The notes beneath the pieces were generated by a model, which was not told the origin of the DNA, made no database searches, and saw nothing but the letters and a program-made list of their open reading frames with translations. A stretch of DNA of 64,000 nucleotides from Ischnura elegans (taxonomy: Eukaryota > Arthropoda > Insecta > Odonata > Coenagrionidae): NCBI RefSeq assembly GCF_921293095.1, contig NC_060251.1, positions 38,235,644-38,299,643 on the forward strand, given 5' to 3'. The position numbers and the translations under genes were made by a program. Of this stretch, positions 11,401-23,700 are shown in pieces; position 1 is the stretch's first letter; each line of letters starts with the position of its first letter.

Positions 11401-12858
11401 ATTTGCTAGGAGGTTTTAATTGTACATAACCTGTGTTTGGCTACGAACAGCACTTAGGCAATAAAGTCGCAATTTTTTCCGTTGAAGGCTACACATTAGA
11501 ACGCTCAGAGAAGAGAAGACTTTTCTTGCTTAAGGTGCCTTTCCAAATCTTTTTCTATCAAAAGGATAAGAGGTCATTACTTTAGTCACAAAACGTACAA
11601 TAATTAGTAAACTTCCACACTCCAAAGGCTCATTTGCCTCACAAATTCATTGATATATCATACCATCTTATGAGCAAATCAGTCATTCTTACTTTTTTAC
11701 CCACACGAGCTGTATTGGTTGTATCAATTTGCCTTTCTCAGCTTCCAAAGAAAACTCAAACAGTATCTTGTATACATTACGTACGAAACGTGCTAAATAC
11801 TTTCTTTTTCACGCAATATTTCACTTGCCTCACTTATTCCTATATATTTATCTCCAAGAAATACCAAGCCGTACACCAAATATTGTTAATGGACTTACCT
11901 ACAATTTTTATAGTAGTACTTTGACAAACATCCTTTGGAAAAGGAAATACGAAAATACTTTCACCTCATAACATATATCCTCAGAAGTAATTATGAATTC
12001 TATAGTGACATCACATGCTAGTAAATCAGAATGCAATCAGTAGATACGATCTTTTTCTCTCTTTCGATTGCCAAATACGAAACTTGGCTGTTCTTCTAAT
12101 TCAAACTGTCTTTGTAAACACCGACACATTTTGAAATCGTTGATGAAGTCAGCAAAACCAGGTAATAACAGATTTCTATACCTACACTCCTGTTACACCT
12201 CCTTCCTTCCCTCCGATATGTAATTCTAGTATTTTTCATCAACTCACTTGGCTGGCACAAATCATAACAAACTCCTACGCCGGCACAAATATTGCATAAC
12301 TTCAACATTTTCAGGGGTTTAGCACACGATCTCCGACTGCAGTCCATAGAATAGACAATATTATTTATTGGATGGTGATTATTATCAAACTTGAGATGTT
12401 TGTAAGGATTTCGTAGCGAATACCGTAGAATAGTGGTCCGTTCCGGATATATCACCGGTCTTATGGAAATATTTCACTTATTACATTGCTATTGTGGTGC
12501 TAAAAATATTGGAAATTGATTGCTGATATCGTAGATACGGATAAAAACGGAGGATGCTGCGCTTGGTCGATTATTTCTTCCGTATATTATCGTAGGGTTC
12601 TTCAGCATTTCAAAACATCCGCCATTTTCAACAATTTAAACTTCACGTTAACTTTTTACCCGAGGGAAATCCATGGTTTAGCTTGACTACCACTTTAACG
12701 CTCAGATTTGGCTTAACCATCGATTATAAAACAGAATTCTGGGACTTAACCGACGCTTAGCTTAAACTCCAGTTTAACCAGACATTATAAAACCGGCCCT
12801 AAGAGTTGAAAGAAAAATTTCCATCAAAATCGTGTTTAATCAGCTCGGAAACTGTTCA

Positions 12859-13943
12859 AAAATTCACCTAGCGATCACTGGAGTGATCACTCACAAATGA
12901 TCTTCGCCGGCAATGGGGTAGTTTCCTTCATCAAAGTAAACCAAAGGCATTGATTGCGATTCGTTACCCACCATTAGTGTATTCATAATATACAAATTGT
13001 GTGGTTTTAGAAATATCAGTCTAGAGGAATGTTAAAGGTCACTTTTTAACCTCATTTGAAAAAGGCCAGATTGGCGCCCATGCGATGCCACTCCACGTGA
13101 CGTCACAGGGACCTAGTTTTCTATACGAGGAGATAGGAGTTTTACAGCGTCTGAGGTTATCAATGCATGCATGAGGCACAGATCTCAGGGAAACATGTCT
13201 TTATAATCACCTATTAAAACTGGCGAAGGTCGGAAAGTTTTCCTCGTTTGATAAAGTATTAATAATCCTTATTTAAGCCAAGCGCTACCTGCTAGCAGAG
13301 TACTCTGCTATCTGCGCCGTATCATCGCTCAAAGCCTCGCCCCAAGGTCACCAAACTTGCGGCAGCGGGAACTAGAATGACATCACACGGGCTTTTCCCA
13401 GCACTCATACTTAGCCGTCGCGTTTTCGCGCGCTTGAAAATTTTCACTTTTCATTTAATCGCGAATAATAGATATCGTGATTAAAAAATCTAAAAGCGTG
13501 AAATACGTACTCCAGGACTAATAATCTTTCGATTTAGGCAATAAAAAATAATAGGAAACCACCCTATTGTTTTTCGCGATCACGATCGCGATGAGGATTC
13601 CCATCACTATTTTTCATCACTCCTCCGGTCGCTTTTTCCGTCACTAAAACCGTCACTAAAACCCCATATAAGCCAATCAGAACGCATTCCCGTATGGACC
13701 GGTACAGCGCAACGTTTAACAAACATGGGAATGACATAGATAAACAAACACGCTATATATTTTCGTTGTGCGGGTCCTATGACAATGAGCTGTGAAATGG
13801 GAAGTGATGCGAAAGGCGACGGCGGGAGGGACCGTGTGATTCAGAAAAATGATCACTAGAGCGATCACTTTTCCCGTCGCGAAAAGCGATCGCTCTAGTG
13901 ATCACTTTTCGCGACGAAAGAAAATGATCGTGTGATTCAGGTT
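12859..13943 (+). repeat. MITE-B copy 1, interrupted by MITE-A
   Basis: Matches the intact copy at 57250-57722 from about its position 35 to its right end. Shared blocks include AATGATC, CACGATCGCGATGAGGATTCC, a palindrome of GATCACT/AGTGATC modules, and the terminal GATCGTGTGATTCAGG. MITE-A copy 3 (12915-13565) interrupts it at the GGCAATTG site. The outermost left inverted repeat is missing here. Confidence 0.8.
12915..13565 (+). repeat. MITE-A copy 3, nested in MITE-B
   Basis: A full-length copy from GGGGTAGTTTCC to GGAAACCACCCT, flanked by AT on both sides. The uninterrupted MITE-B copy at 57250-57722 gives the empty site GGCAATTG, so removing the element and one AT restores it exactly. 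Confidence 0.9.
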
Positions 13944-14637
13944 TAACCATAGTAAGTTCGGCAGGTTTAGGTACTAAGGCCTACCATGGTAACTCTGCGC
14001 GTTTACACGACGTTTGGAGGCTACGCGGGCACCGATCGAGGTCGGTACGTGCGTAGTGTAAACGGGGTAATAAAGAAATTCGAATCGTCTACTCGTTTTT
14101 GTCGTTTTTTAGTCAGTGATTCCTTATTTATGCTTTCATAACTTTAATTTTATATTTGATCGCATACGCGGAGATATTTTGTATTGCATTGTGTTGTATC
14201 GTCCAAACTTACCTCATTGATGTCCTGAGAATGATCAAGGCGTTGAAGGGAAACATTGTAATCAGTATTCCTCCTCATTACGCGTCCTTTTCTCACTTCA
14301 CAGTATTCTCAGTCTGATGATCCAAAGTTTATTCTTTATTCCTGTTTAATTTCTCGCTTAACAAACTAGTTTTGCTTTGTCAGTTCTTGTATTTCTAGTG
14401 TAGAATTGTATAGGAGAAACATTCTACGTGAATATAAAAATTGTCAAAGTTGGAGTCATTATCATTATTTTTTCAAAAACCTAGGATTTCAATTCAATGA
14501 AAAGTAGAATTATACAATAAGTAGAATACAAAAAATAGAAATACAAAAAGTAGAATAATTCAATGCGAAATCATTATTATCCTTTTATTTACGCTGTATA
14601 TTTTGATGAAATGCTCATTGATATTCTGTTCTAGGAC
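13944..14637. other. 3' flank of gene A, no gene recognised
   Basis: A degenerate inverted pair at about 14004-14066 (GTTTACAC ... GTGTAAAC) looks like a MITE remnant. The rest is AT-rich flank containing the likely 3' UTR of gene A. Confidence 0.45.
14584..14589 (-). other. Candidate AATAAA polyadenylation signal of gene A
   Basis: The minus strand reads AATAAA about 49 nt beyond the gene A stop codon. Such hexamers are common in AT-rich DNA, so only its position supports it. Confidence 0.4.
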
Positions 14638-14798
14638 TCACTGATGACCTTCTTTGAGAAATATTTCTGAATTCTTTTTGGTGAAAAAGTAGGGCTTCTC
14701 CTCTGTCGGGCATAAATATTGCTTGAGCCTTACATCCTCAATTTTTTCCGTTTTATTTCCCACAGGCTGTAGCATGTTGTTCCAAAGTTGAATGGCCA
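14638..14798 (-). CDS. Gene A exon 7 (C terminus and stop)
   Basis: From acceptor CTTTTCAG to the TGA at 14638-14640, 161 nt. Encodes AIQLWNNMLQPVGNK and ends FLKEGHQ. The gene B exon has the same length and a matching end. Confidence 0.93.
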
Positions 14799-17700
14799 CT
14801 GAAAAGGAAAGGTATCCGTGATGAAAACTTATAACACTGTATCATGCGAGGAATATTTGTAGAATACTATTTCGTGTTTGGGAGGTACATTAATAGGAAC
14901 TTTGCCGATAACACACATCATATAGGTTTCTTATGTCTTCGTTCATTTAGTTGAAATCGTAATTGGTAATACGTGGAATCCTTTCGTACGCAATTCCATG
15001 ATCAAAGTATTACTGCACGCCTTTCCCTTCAATTAGCGACTCTTGATTTTTATGCCATCATAAGTTGAACGAAGTACAAGTGAAATTAAGGGAAAAATTT
15101 AGTTGTACTGTGTCGATTGTAAAGTGCTGCATAAAACAATTGACTTTGTCCGCAGTCACGCGCACGGTTGCAAATTTATATACACCAAGGGTGAAGTTAG
15201 CCATGAATAAATATTTGGCCTTGTCGGGATTCGAACCCAGATTTCCCTATTGCCGGTCAGACGTGTTATTCAGTTACACCAACACGAATACACCAAAAAG
15301 TGGAGTCTGAAGTGGTCCTCTAAGTGAGTTGTCATTCGTCGCGCATATAGATGGGTTTGCAAACGTCGCAACTGACGGAAAAACTATTCCGAGATTCAGG
15401 GGGCAATAAGGTGAATTAGGGGTGTCAGCCGATATTCATATACATATATAATAATGTGATCAATCAAATGGATAACTTTTCAATGCTAGTACCTGCAATT
15501 ACAAACATTGTTCTGCAAAATTTGGAAAAAAAAGTGGATAGCATTGCACTCATAACCGCGCCGCGGACATTTTTTAAAACGGATTAAAATGCGACTGAAG
15601 TGGCGACAGAAATCAGCCTTCTGTGGGATGGGATTGGACCTTCTCTATGCAGTTTCCTTGTACACCACCAAGCAAACTTCTCAGAAGCTATCTTTCCTGA
15701 CCGGCAAACAAGAAATCCGGGTTCGAATCCCGGCTAAGACAAATATTTTTTCGTGGCGAAATTCATCCTCGGTGAATGTTTTTTGATTTTCCTGATTTTT
15801 TGGGAGTAAATTATTCTGTTTTCAGTCATTAGAGGTCTGCTCTTTCGATGTGATTTTACTGTATCATTACCGTTGGATGCAAGCATTGTTTTTGCTTGAA
15901 AGGATCCTTGAAATGATTTTATTCTGGGAATGGATTAGTTTATAAGTTTGAATATTGCCTGTCGGATGGATCCAATTTTTCAATGGAATGTGATTAAATT
16001 GCTATTCACAGATGAAATAAGCATCGTCAATCGTGCACGCAAATAATTTCCCTTGTTAAAAATCACCTTCTGCATTTCCTCTTTGGCTGAGATGGTGGCA
16101 GTCCGGTGTCCATATCGTGGATATATTCTGTATCAATTCCTTGAGGACTGGGCTTTCAGCCTCGCCCTCTTCTATGGGTCCATTGAGCACCCTTGAGAAG
16201 GGCTGTAATTCCACTGTGAAATATTCTCTGCCGTCGTATCGTCCGCTGAATACCTGGAAAAACATTAAGTACATTGCATTTATTATTTTCCGAGTAATCT
16301 TGCGTGTAACGGTTGTTTTACATGGTATATTTTGCCAATCACTGGAGCCTACCCCCTTCACCTTGTTGAAAGCATGAATGTGACTCGCTCCATGCTAGAT
16401 CCTTCGCCTTTTCATAACACCGTTACACAGCATGATATATATATATATATAAATAGTTCAAGTTAATATCGATAAACACAGAGACACAAAGAAGAAACAC
16501 TCACTTTCCTCACCATTCATACTTCAGCTGAAGAAGAAGCCTGAAGTGCTTCGATAGCTTCGAGTTTATTTATTCAATATTCAATTCAAGAAAATTTTCC
16601 CCTCTCTTCCACGGATCACGTATAAGAGACCACCTAACCTCAGCACCATCTTCAAAGCCACCCGCCCCCTTCAAAAATTGAATTCAGTCCCCACTACCCC
16701 ACCCTCGCCGTGCAACCGTCCTAGATGTAAAACCTGTAAAATTTTCTCTCCACCCCCAGCCTCTTTCCTCTCCAAACTTAAATTCCTCCCGATATCTCCT
16801 TCCACCACCTGTACCTCCACCAACATCATATACCTCCTTCAATGCAACTTCTGCCCCGCTTTTTATATAGGCCAATGCTCCACCCCCCTCAACCTCAGAA
16901 TAAATAATCACCGCGCCTCCTGTTGTCCGTCGTCTCCACACGCATCTCTCCCGGTCCCCACACATTGTTTTTCGCATGATTCCATCTTTAATCTATGTTT
17001 CAAAGTTTCTATCGTTGCCTCCCTGTCACCCACTGACTCGCCCCTCAATCTCCACACCCTCGAATTGGCATGCATCTGGCGTTTGCAAGCCAACAAGCAC
17101 CCTGGTCTGAATGTATCTTGTTGAGTTAGCCCCGCCCCAATACACCCCTCCCCTCTTCCCCCCACCTTTCCCCTTTTTCCAACACACTCCTTCCCCACTC
17201 ATTCTCTCCTTGACTGATGAAGTAGCTACAACTACGAAAGTCTTTCATTTTGATTTTTCGTGTGAGTGTTTCCTTTTTTTGTGTCTATGTTTAGTGACTG
17301 TGTTTTGAACATTCATTACTGTTGTTGCCTCAAAGCTGTGGAACGATTTGCCGAAACAGGTAAAAGACAGTGCATCACAGGAAATATTTAAGAAAAGGAT
17401 TGTCACCCACTTACTTTCTGGCGACCCATGAATACTGATTATGTAATTCATTTATCTGCTCATTGATATGATTAATACCCATTGTTGTGTGAGAAGTATC
17501 AATTAAGTTCTTATATCAGTTGTTAAGCTAAATTTCCTTTTTTAAAGTTGTGTATTTGTTTCTTGGTATGTTTAATGCTCGTTTTTCTGCTAGCAAAAGA
17601 AATTGTTCTTTTCCAGTTCATTGTTAAATGATTGTAACATTGTATATGTCTATTGGTAGCAATGCATATGACCACTTCCTTATTTGTTTTCAGATTGGTT

Positions 17701-20700
17701 TATTACCATGTTAATTGACCTGCGCACCACTTTAATAATTTCTTTATTCCAAAGGAGTTCACTTCTAGAACAATAAATGAGTTAATTATTATTAATTACT
17801 ATTATTATTAAAGGACACTTGACAGCAGGCCTTTGCATTGGTATGGGAGGCTGGGAAGAGGAAGGCAAGATCATGGACGACTTTCGCCTAAAATGAGAGT
17901 TTGTTTGTTCATAAAAGAGTCCCTTTCCCCACTTAAAGCACAGAATGGAAGTGCATTCTCCTTTCAACTCACAACTTTCTTTTAGGCGTAAGTTCTTCTA
18001 GCTTATTTTTGCTGATAAAGTAGTCTTAAACTTCATCATCATTAGTAAACAATCCTAGGATTGGTTTGACTCAGCTCTCCATTTCTCTCTCCTATCCTCT
18101 AACCTTTTCATAGCTACATATTTCTTCCCTTTTACATCCTTTATAACCTGTCCTATGTAACTCATTCGGGGCCGTCCCTTGCCCTTTTTCCCTTCCACTT
18201 GCCCTTCAACGATTGCCTTCATCAGACCATTGTGCCTCAAAATGTGGCCAGCTTAAGGTGTCATAAACTCTGGTACATCTTGTTAAATACAATTTTATTC
18301 GATCTTAGAGAGATGCCTTAATGTATGTATTTTTGGGAATAAGGAGTAGGTCTCAGGCTGCTATCATCTCATTTAAAAAAGTCATGGCAAATTCTCATTT
18401 TGGTTATGCATTTTCATAACATCGAAAAAGGAAGCATGCTGTTTGGAGTAAAATTTTTTTTCATGGGTGAGGCATTATTGAAAATATATTAAAATCCGTA
18501 TTTAAAGCAGCATGGTATATGCGTAATACTATCATTTAGAAAAAAAGCGATTAGGTTACAGGCGTTTTAAGCTTTTAAAAAATTAGGCGACGCCAATAAT
18601 GTTAATATTTTGTAGGGATATAATTCTCACCAATTCCTCTTCGGCTTTTTGGTAGCTACGCACAACTCTGGATAGCCGGAGCATGCTTTCTTTCACGTCA
18701 TTTGCCGAATACATGCATGCACAGAAAGCTCGTGATAAGAACTGGCATGTTAAACTTATGGGTAACTTTAGCTGGATCGTAGGATCTGAAAATAAGAGTT
18801 TGTGCAATTCCTTTAATTCTCAATTATTATAATTCCCTGGCGCAGAGAGCTGATAAAGGGTCTGTTCTTTGCTTGTCATTGATAGCAAATTAATTCATTT
18901 GGGAGATCCTCGTTGAACACTTATTGTATATTCATTACTATTTATCAATAATCATAGCAGAATTATTTGTACAAGTCATTATTTCAAGTAAGTATCCAGT
19001 CGTTAAAAAGTAACTTTCGAAATTTCCCTTCCCATCCTGAAAAATGCAGGAAAACCTAAAAAATAGGGGTCATTCAATTTTTTTAGAGTTACCATACATA
19101 CAAATATCTAATTTCTCAGAAAAAATAAACTTTAATTAGAAAAAACAAATTACATATTAATAAAAATAGGGTGAAGAATTCTTAAACGAAAAGCAAAACT
19201 AGTAATTTGCTAAGTGGTAACGTAAATTATTTACTTTTAATTATTTGTACACTTTGGAAATTCATTCAAGGCGAAACACCACCAATAGCTACAATGGAAT
19301 ATGTAAACAGGATTTTGCGTGCATTTTTGTACTCTGGAGTTGCTTACCTAGGATATTTATGATGTTTACAAAGACCCTTGGAACATTGTCATACAAATAA
19401 TCCAGTGCTTTTTGTAGATGGGCTTTGTGAATCTCGGGTGAGTTCTTTTCTTTGTCATTGCATTCATACGTACAAATATTATTATGTCCGATGAACATAG
19501 TCACCAACTGTAAAAATGGAAGAAAAAAATATTGCAGCAATAATTAATATGCATCCGGTCCGGCGATTCTATGGACATGAATGAAATATTTAACCGCTAG
19601 ATGAATGCTCCTTGATGACCATTAGAATTTAGGAGCGAAAATTACTTATTCACGGCTTCGTGATTCTTGCATCAGCTTTTCTATGCATGGTTATATTTAT
19701 GTAATTAATCGTATATTATGCCCAAGCATTATAAAATTGCTGAAAGGTCAAGGTAATTGATTACTTACTTTATAGTTTTCTATGCTTGTATAATTTGTTT
19801 AATTACCCGCGGAAAATGTGTTTGTTATAGAAATGGATAAAATACCCGATTTTCTCAGGGCGATGTAGTCGAAATGGTTTGACGGTAAAAACATAGGAAA
19901 TCTTAAGTTTTTTTTTAATTATGAACTGAGAATTAATTTCATGAAATTTGACAGATTTTGAGTCAATAACGGCAAAAAATAATTATATAGCTGTTTTTTA
20001 TTGTAAGTCTGAGAATTATGTTTACTTCACTCGGGTTCTGATTGAACATTATAAGCCACAGAGATGGGAAGAAATCGAAACTTCTCCAAGACTATTCATC
20101 AGGCAAAACTATATTTGGCTGGACTAATATGGTGGAAATTAATACTAAATTCGTCATATACCTTCCAATCACGTTCAAAATCTATTCTTCGGTCCCTTCT
20201 CATCTTAAAGATGAACATCTTGACCTGGTGTATGATTTCACTGTCCAGGGATCCAGGGACGGCGACATTCAATTGGGCATTATAAGAGAAGAAGTCACCT
20301 CGTCCTAGGGCTTGCCCTACCAATTTAGGATTAAACACTTTGATGATGTTTGGCAGGGTAGTTATCTCTCGCCACGTTGCCTGGCCACCTGTGAAAGATC
20401 AATGCGTTTTAGTTATCTTCAAGGCTTTTTATTTGCCGAAATGGTTGTAAAATTTACGAGAGATATTCCTTATTTGTGTTTTTTGGTCCCTCGAAAAAAT
20501 GACTTAGAATGAATGAAGTGATGCTTCGAGGCAAAATGATAAGTATTTGTTTGGTAATTTTACAAATGATTACAGCATTTTTCACCTCCCACCTGAATAA
20601 TTGTCGTTATATTTTTATTTACTTATCATGGAATGATACCTTCTCTGAGGCGAATTCCCGTCTCAGCTTGCTTGCTATAGTCATTATATGCTAGTGAAGT

Positions 20701-23700
20701 TTTATGAGCAGTACCTCTTCGGCAGTTTAAATTTTTTTGGAATAAGTATGACGATTTTTGTTTTAAAATGAGAACTTCTTCCATACATTGAGTGAAAGGC
20801 GTGGCCTAGAATGTAGTATAAATAAATTGCTAAGAAAAACTCCCCTGGACCGGGAATCGAACCACGGACTTTTGGATTTCCGGGCCAATGCGCAGTCCAC
20901 TACAATATCAAGGTTCACGATCTCCCATGGTTATTTTAAGGAGCCTCATGGCACCAAGTGGTAGCTGGAGGATGTACTTAGTATTTTAAATGGAATTTTG
21001 CTTCGTCATCCTTAAAACAGATATAGCCGGCTGGGGTGGAGAATATTTTAACACCATTCAACCATTACAAGTGGCGCAGAAAGGGTTATCATGGTTATAA
21101 CGCGATTGTTGAGAAACGGCTACTCATTCCCGCGTTTTTAGGAAATTAAATATTATCAGGGCTGGATTTACCGTAAGGCAAAATAGGCACGTGCCTAGGG
21201 GCATCGCAGCCTTCTGTTTTGTAACCGGCAATGAACTGTACTGCAGGCACCTCGAAGGACACCGCCGTCAGCAGCCTTATGTATATGGATGCATATATTT
21301 ATTTTGAAATGAATTTGAAAGGGGGGGATACCAATCTTTAGATAACGCAAGTAATATGTCCAGCGAATATTCCGGGTTGCAAGCTCGAATGGCGACATTG
21401 AATCCCTTATCTCTATTTGCACCATGCTCACCCCATTCATTACATTTGGTTGGAACTCATGCCACTGAATCTTGTATAGAATCTGAAAGGTATTTTTACA
21501 GCTGAAGAACTGGACAAATTTTTCAATGCTTCGACCTACCGATGGAAAATTCTAAAGAAATATATTGCGCGGGTACTAAAAAGCCTGTCAGTGACTCGGT
21601 GATCGGCACGATATGACGCTTATCAAGCTCTGAGGGAAGGCTGGTGTGGCATCGTGGCAGATCTTGAGAGTATACACGAAGACAGAAATCAAAGGGCAAA
21701 CACTCGAAGTGGAGCCAAAGGCATCTTATGCTTCCTAGTTGTTTTCTAGATTATCATTCTAAAAACATTTAATACTGTCAGCCAGAATGTCCAAAAACTT
21801 AGCACTAATTAGAACACTTGGGTAGATGCTTACGCTTCATGAGCGAAATTTGTGCAAAGTTTAAGAGATAATTTCGACGTCTATGAGAAAGAAGCCTAAG
21901 AATTGAGAGGTATTGCTCAATATTCCTACGACATAAGTCCGCGACTGGAGCGAACGAATAGGTATGATGAGACCAAGCAAGGAGAATATGTACCGTCAGA
22001 TGACACAGAAAACTTTCGCGTCAATATATTTTATTTCATTCTGGATGCATGCAAAGTCCTCCATAAGAGGTTTTATTTTCTTGAAAACCTGTTAGACCAA
22101 GATGGATCAATGATTTAAAAAATCGCTGACGATCTCTCAGAAATGTATGTGGATGACTTAGAAAGTGCACTAGCTAACGAGTGCTTGCATGTAAAGGAAT
22201 ATTTAAAAATTGCAGTTTTTAAAGATAAGTCAGCCCCTGGGCTCTTTCCTTCATGAAAAAGATTCACAAGATATGTACGTACCCGAACGTAAAAATTGCT
22301 TAACAAGTACTTCTCACCAATCCAGTGACCAATTGCTCTGGAGAAAGATCATTTTCGTTACTGGATCGCGTCAAGAACTATTTGCGGTCAGTCACTTAAG
22401 AAGAAAGGTTAAAATCTACTGCACTCCTAGCAATTGAAAAAGATGTGACGAAAAACTTGATCTACGATGCCATAATTAATGAATTTGCCGAAAAGAAGAC
22501 AAGAAGGAAACCTTTGAAGTAGTTCTCGTTGTGCTTGAGGCAGGCCCCGTTATGTCTTCCAAAATTCTTAATTTGCACTTTAATTTCTCTTGAAGATATT
22601 GCAGGAAGATATGAAGTTCACCGTATTCCTTTTTTAGATGCTTTGTTAAATTTAACATTTCGTTCGTACCACTGCTGTTCATGCGTTTCAAAATAAGTGT
22701 GTGTTCTACTATTTTTTATACTTTACTAGCCGACTCGGCGAACTTCGTACCGCCTAACAATCACAGTATAGTTACACCATTAATAAATAAATAAAGAGCG
22801 GCTGTACCGTTTTTAAACATATTTGACTTATTATAATAAAATAAGGAAACAAATTCAATTAAACTACGAAAATTCTATGTTTTCCCTGCGTAAAATTCAA
22901 GCTGTCAGCCACATGTCTGTTTATTCCTTTTTTAGAACCTTACCTCCTGCGAAGGGCTATGCCTTATCATAAAAATCGGGGATGAAGGGGGGTCAAATGA
23001 GGAGGGGCGCTCAATGGAGTGGTGCCTATAGCGTAAATTTCGGTAAATACGGACCTGAATAATCTCCCTTTAAGGTATCCTTTCATTTACAAAGTCCTTA
23101 GAGCTTTCCATAATCGTAGCGCTGGAAAGGACAGACCCAGTCTCCAGAGCAAACTCGCGGCCACTCGGAGCGCTTGACTTGAAGTTTCTGTAGTTTAAAA
23201 ATGGTGGGTTTTCGATGTGAACGGAATCCGTAATTTTGGTTCGTAGTGGAATCAGCGATCTAGGGTAAAAATTCGTGTCGCAATTTTTCTCCACCGTGTA
23301 CATGAACACATTAGTCGATAGGAGAGTAGAGTGGAGAGCTGCGTCAGACCAATCTTCGGATTGTTGACTCGTTGTAAGAAGATTTCCATATTCTATTCGC
23401 ACTTACCGCCCGAGAACACCACTCCTCTGTCTGAGATTATGAGACCCCAAGTGCTTCTTTCCCTGGCCGCGTTGCCACTGGCGATGGAATCTCCCATGGC
23501 TGACACCACGTCGATATCCCCCGGTCGTAGTTTGTGGACGCTCGTTGGCTTGGTGTCCGATCTCCATTTCGGTCTGTTCTCTGCCACTTCGCAAGGAAAA
23601 GGCGTGGACAGCGGCACCCTTTCCTGCACGACCGTGTGGAAATCCTCGGGTGGATATGTCATCGACTCCGCTTCCTGTGTTCGAAAAATAATAGAAATAA

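Larger units (their letters stand above)
7295..12799. mobile_element. 5.5 kb TIR element with TAA target duplication (Harbinger-like)
   Basis: The ends are inverted repeats matching at 27 of 28 positions (both begin GGGCCGGTTT and end GTCTGGTTAAAC). TAA flanks both sides (7292-7294 and 12800-12802). The uninterrupted inverted arm near 4540 supplies the empty site with a single TAA. A 3-bp TAA/TTA duplication is typical of PIF/Harbinger elements. I cannot recognise a DDE transposase or Myb-like protein inside; the interior is AT-rich with only short frames. It holds a nested hAT MITE, an 87-nt hairpin and two small tandem duplications. Family is inferred from target and termini only. Confidence 0.75.
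4474..12854 (+). mobile_element. Penelope-like element remnant with inverted arms, split by a younger element
   Basis: The left arm (4474-4703) is the reverse complement of a right arm made of two pieces, 7119-7294 and 12803-12854. The right arm reads straight through once the 5.5 kb insertion at 7295-12799 is removed. A GIY-YIG fragment in plus orientation lies just before the right arm, which is the place expected for Penelope-like elements (reverse transcriptase, GIY-YIG, terminal repeat). No reverse transcriptase core is visible between 4704 and 6805, so the element is internally deleted. Confidence 0.65.
16480..17300 (+). mobile_element. Penelope-like element, internally deleted
   Basis: A terminal-repeat-like segment at about 16480-16585 runs directly into the linker and GIY-YIG end of a Penelope-like protein. 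After its stop comes a 3' segment with a ribozyme-like motif. No reverse transcriptase core is present, so the middle of the element is gone. It lies in intron 5 of gene A. Confidence 0.7.

Noticed and set aside
12096-12455. 119-codon minus-strand frame near the right end of the TAA element, with a CNIC-containing stretch faintly like Harbinger transposase C-termini
   Set aside because: The similarity is too short, and the position (only 350-700 bp from the element end) leaves no room for the rest of a transposase upstream.
15181-20940. Functional tRNA genes at the B-box sites (15181-15300, 15640-15790, 20826-20940)
   Set aside because: A-boxes are degenerate and no complete cloverleaf is formed; repeat copies in inverted orientation point to SINEs.
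23070-23402. 110-codon minus-strand frame next to exon 2 of gene A
   Set aside because: It lies in intron 2, partly overlaps a LINE-tail-like stretch, and has no similarity to the hydrolase or to gene B at the same place.
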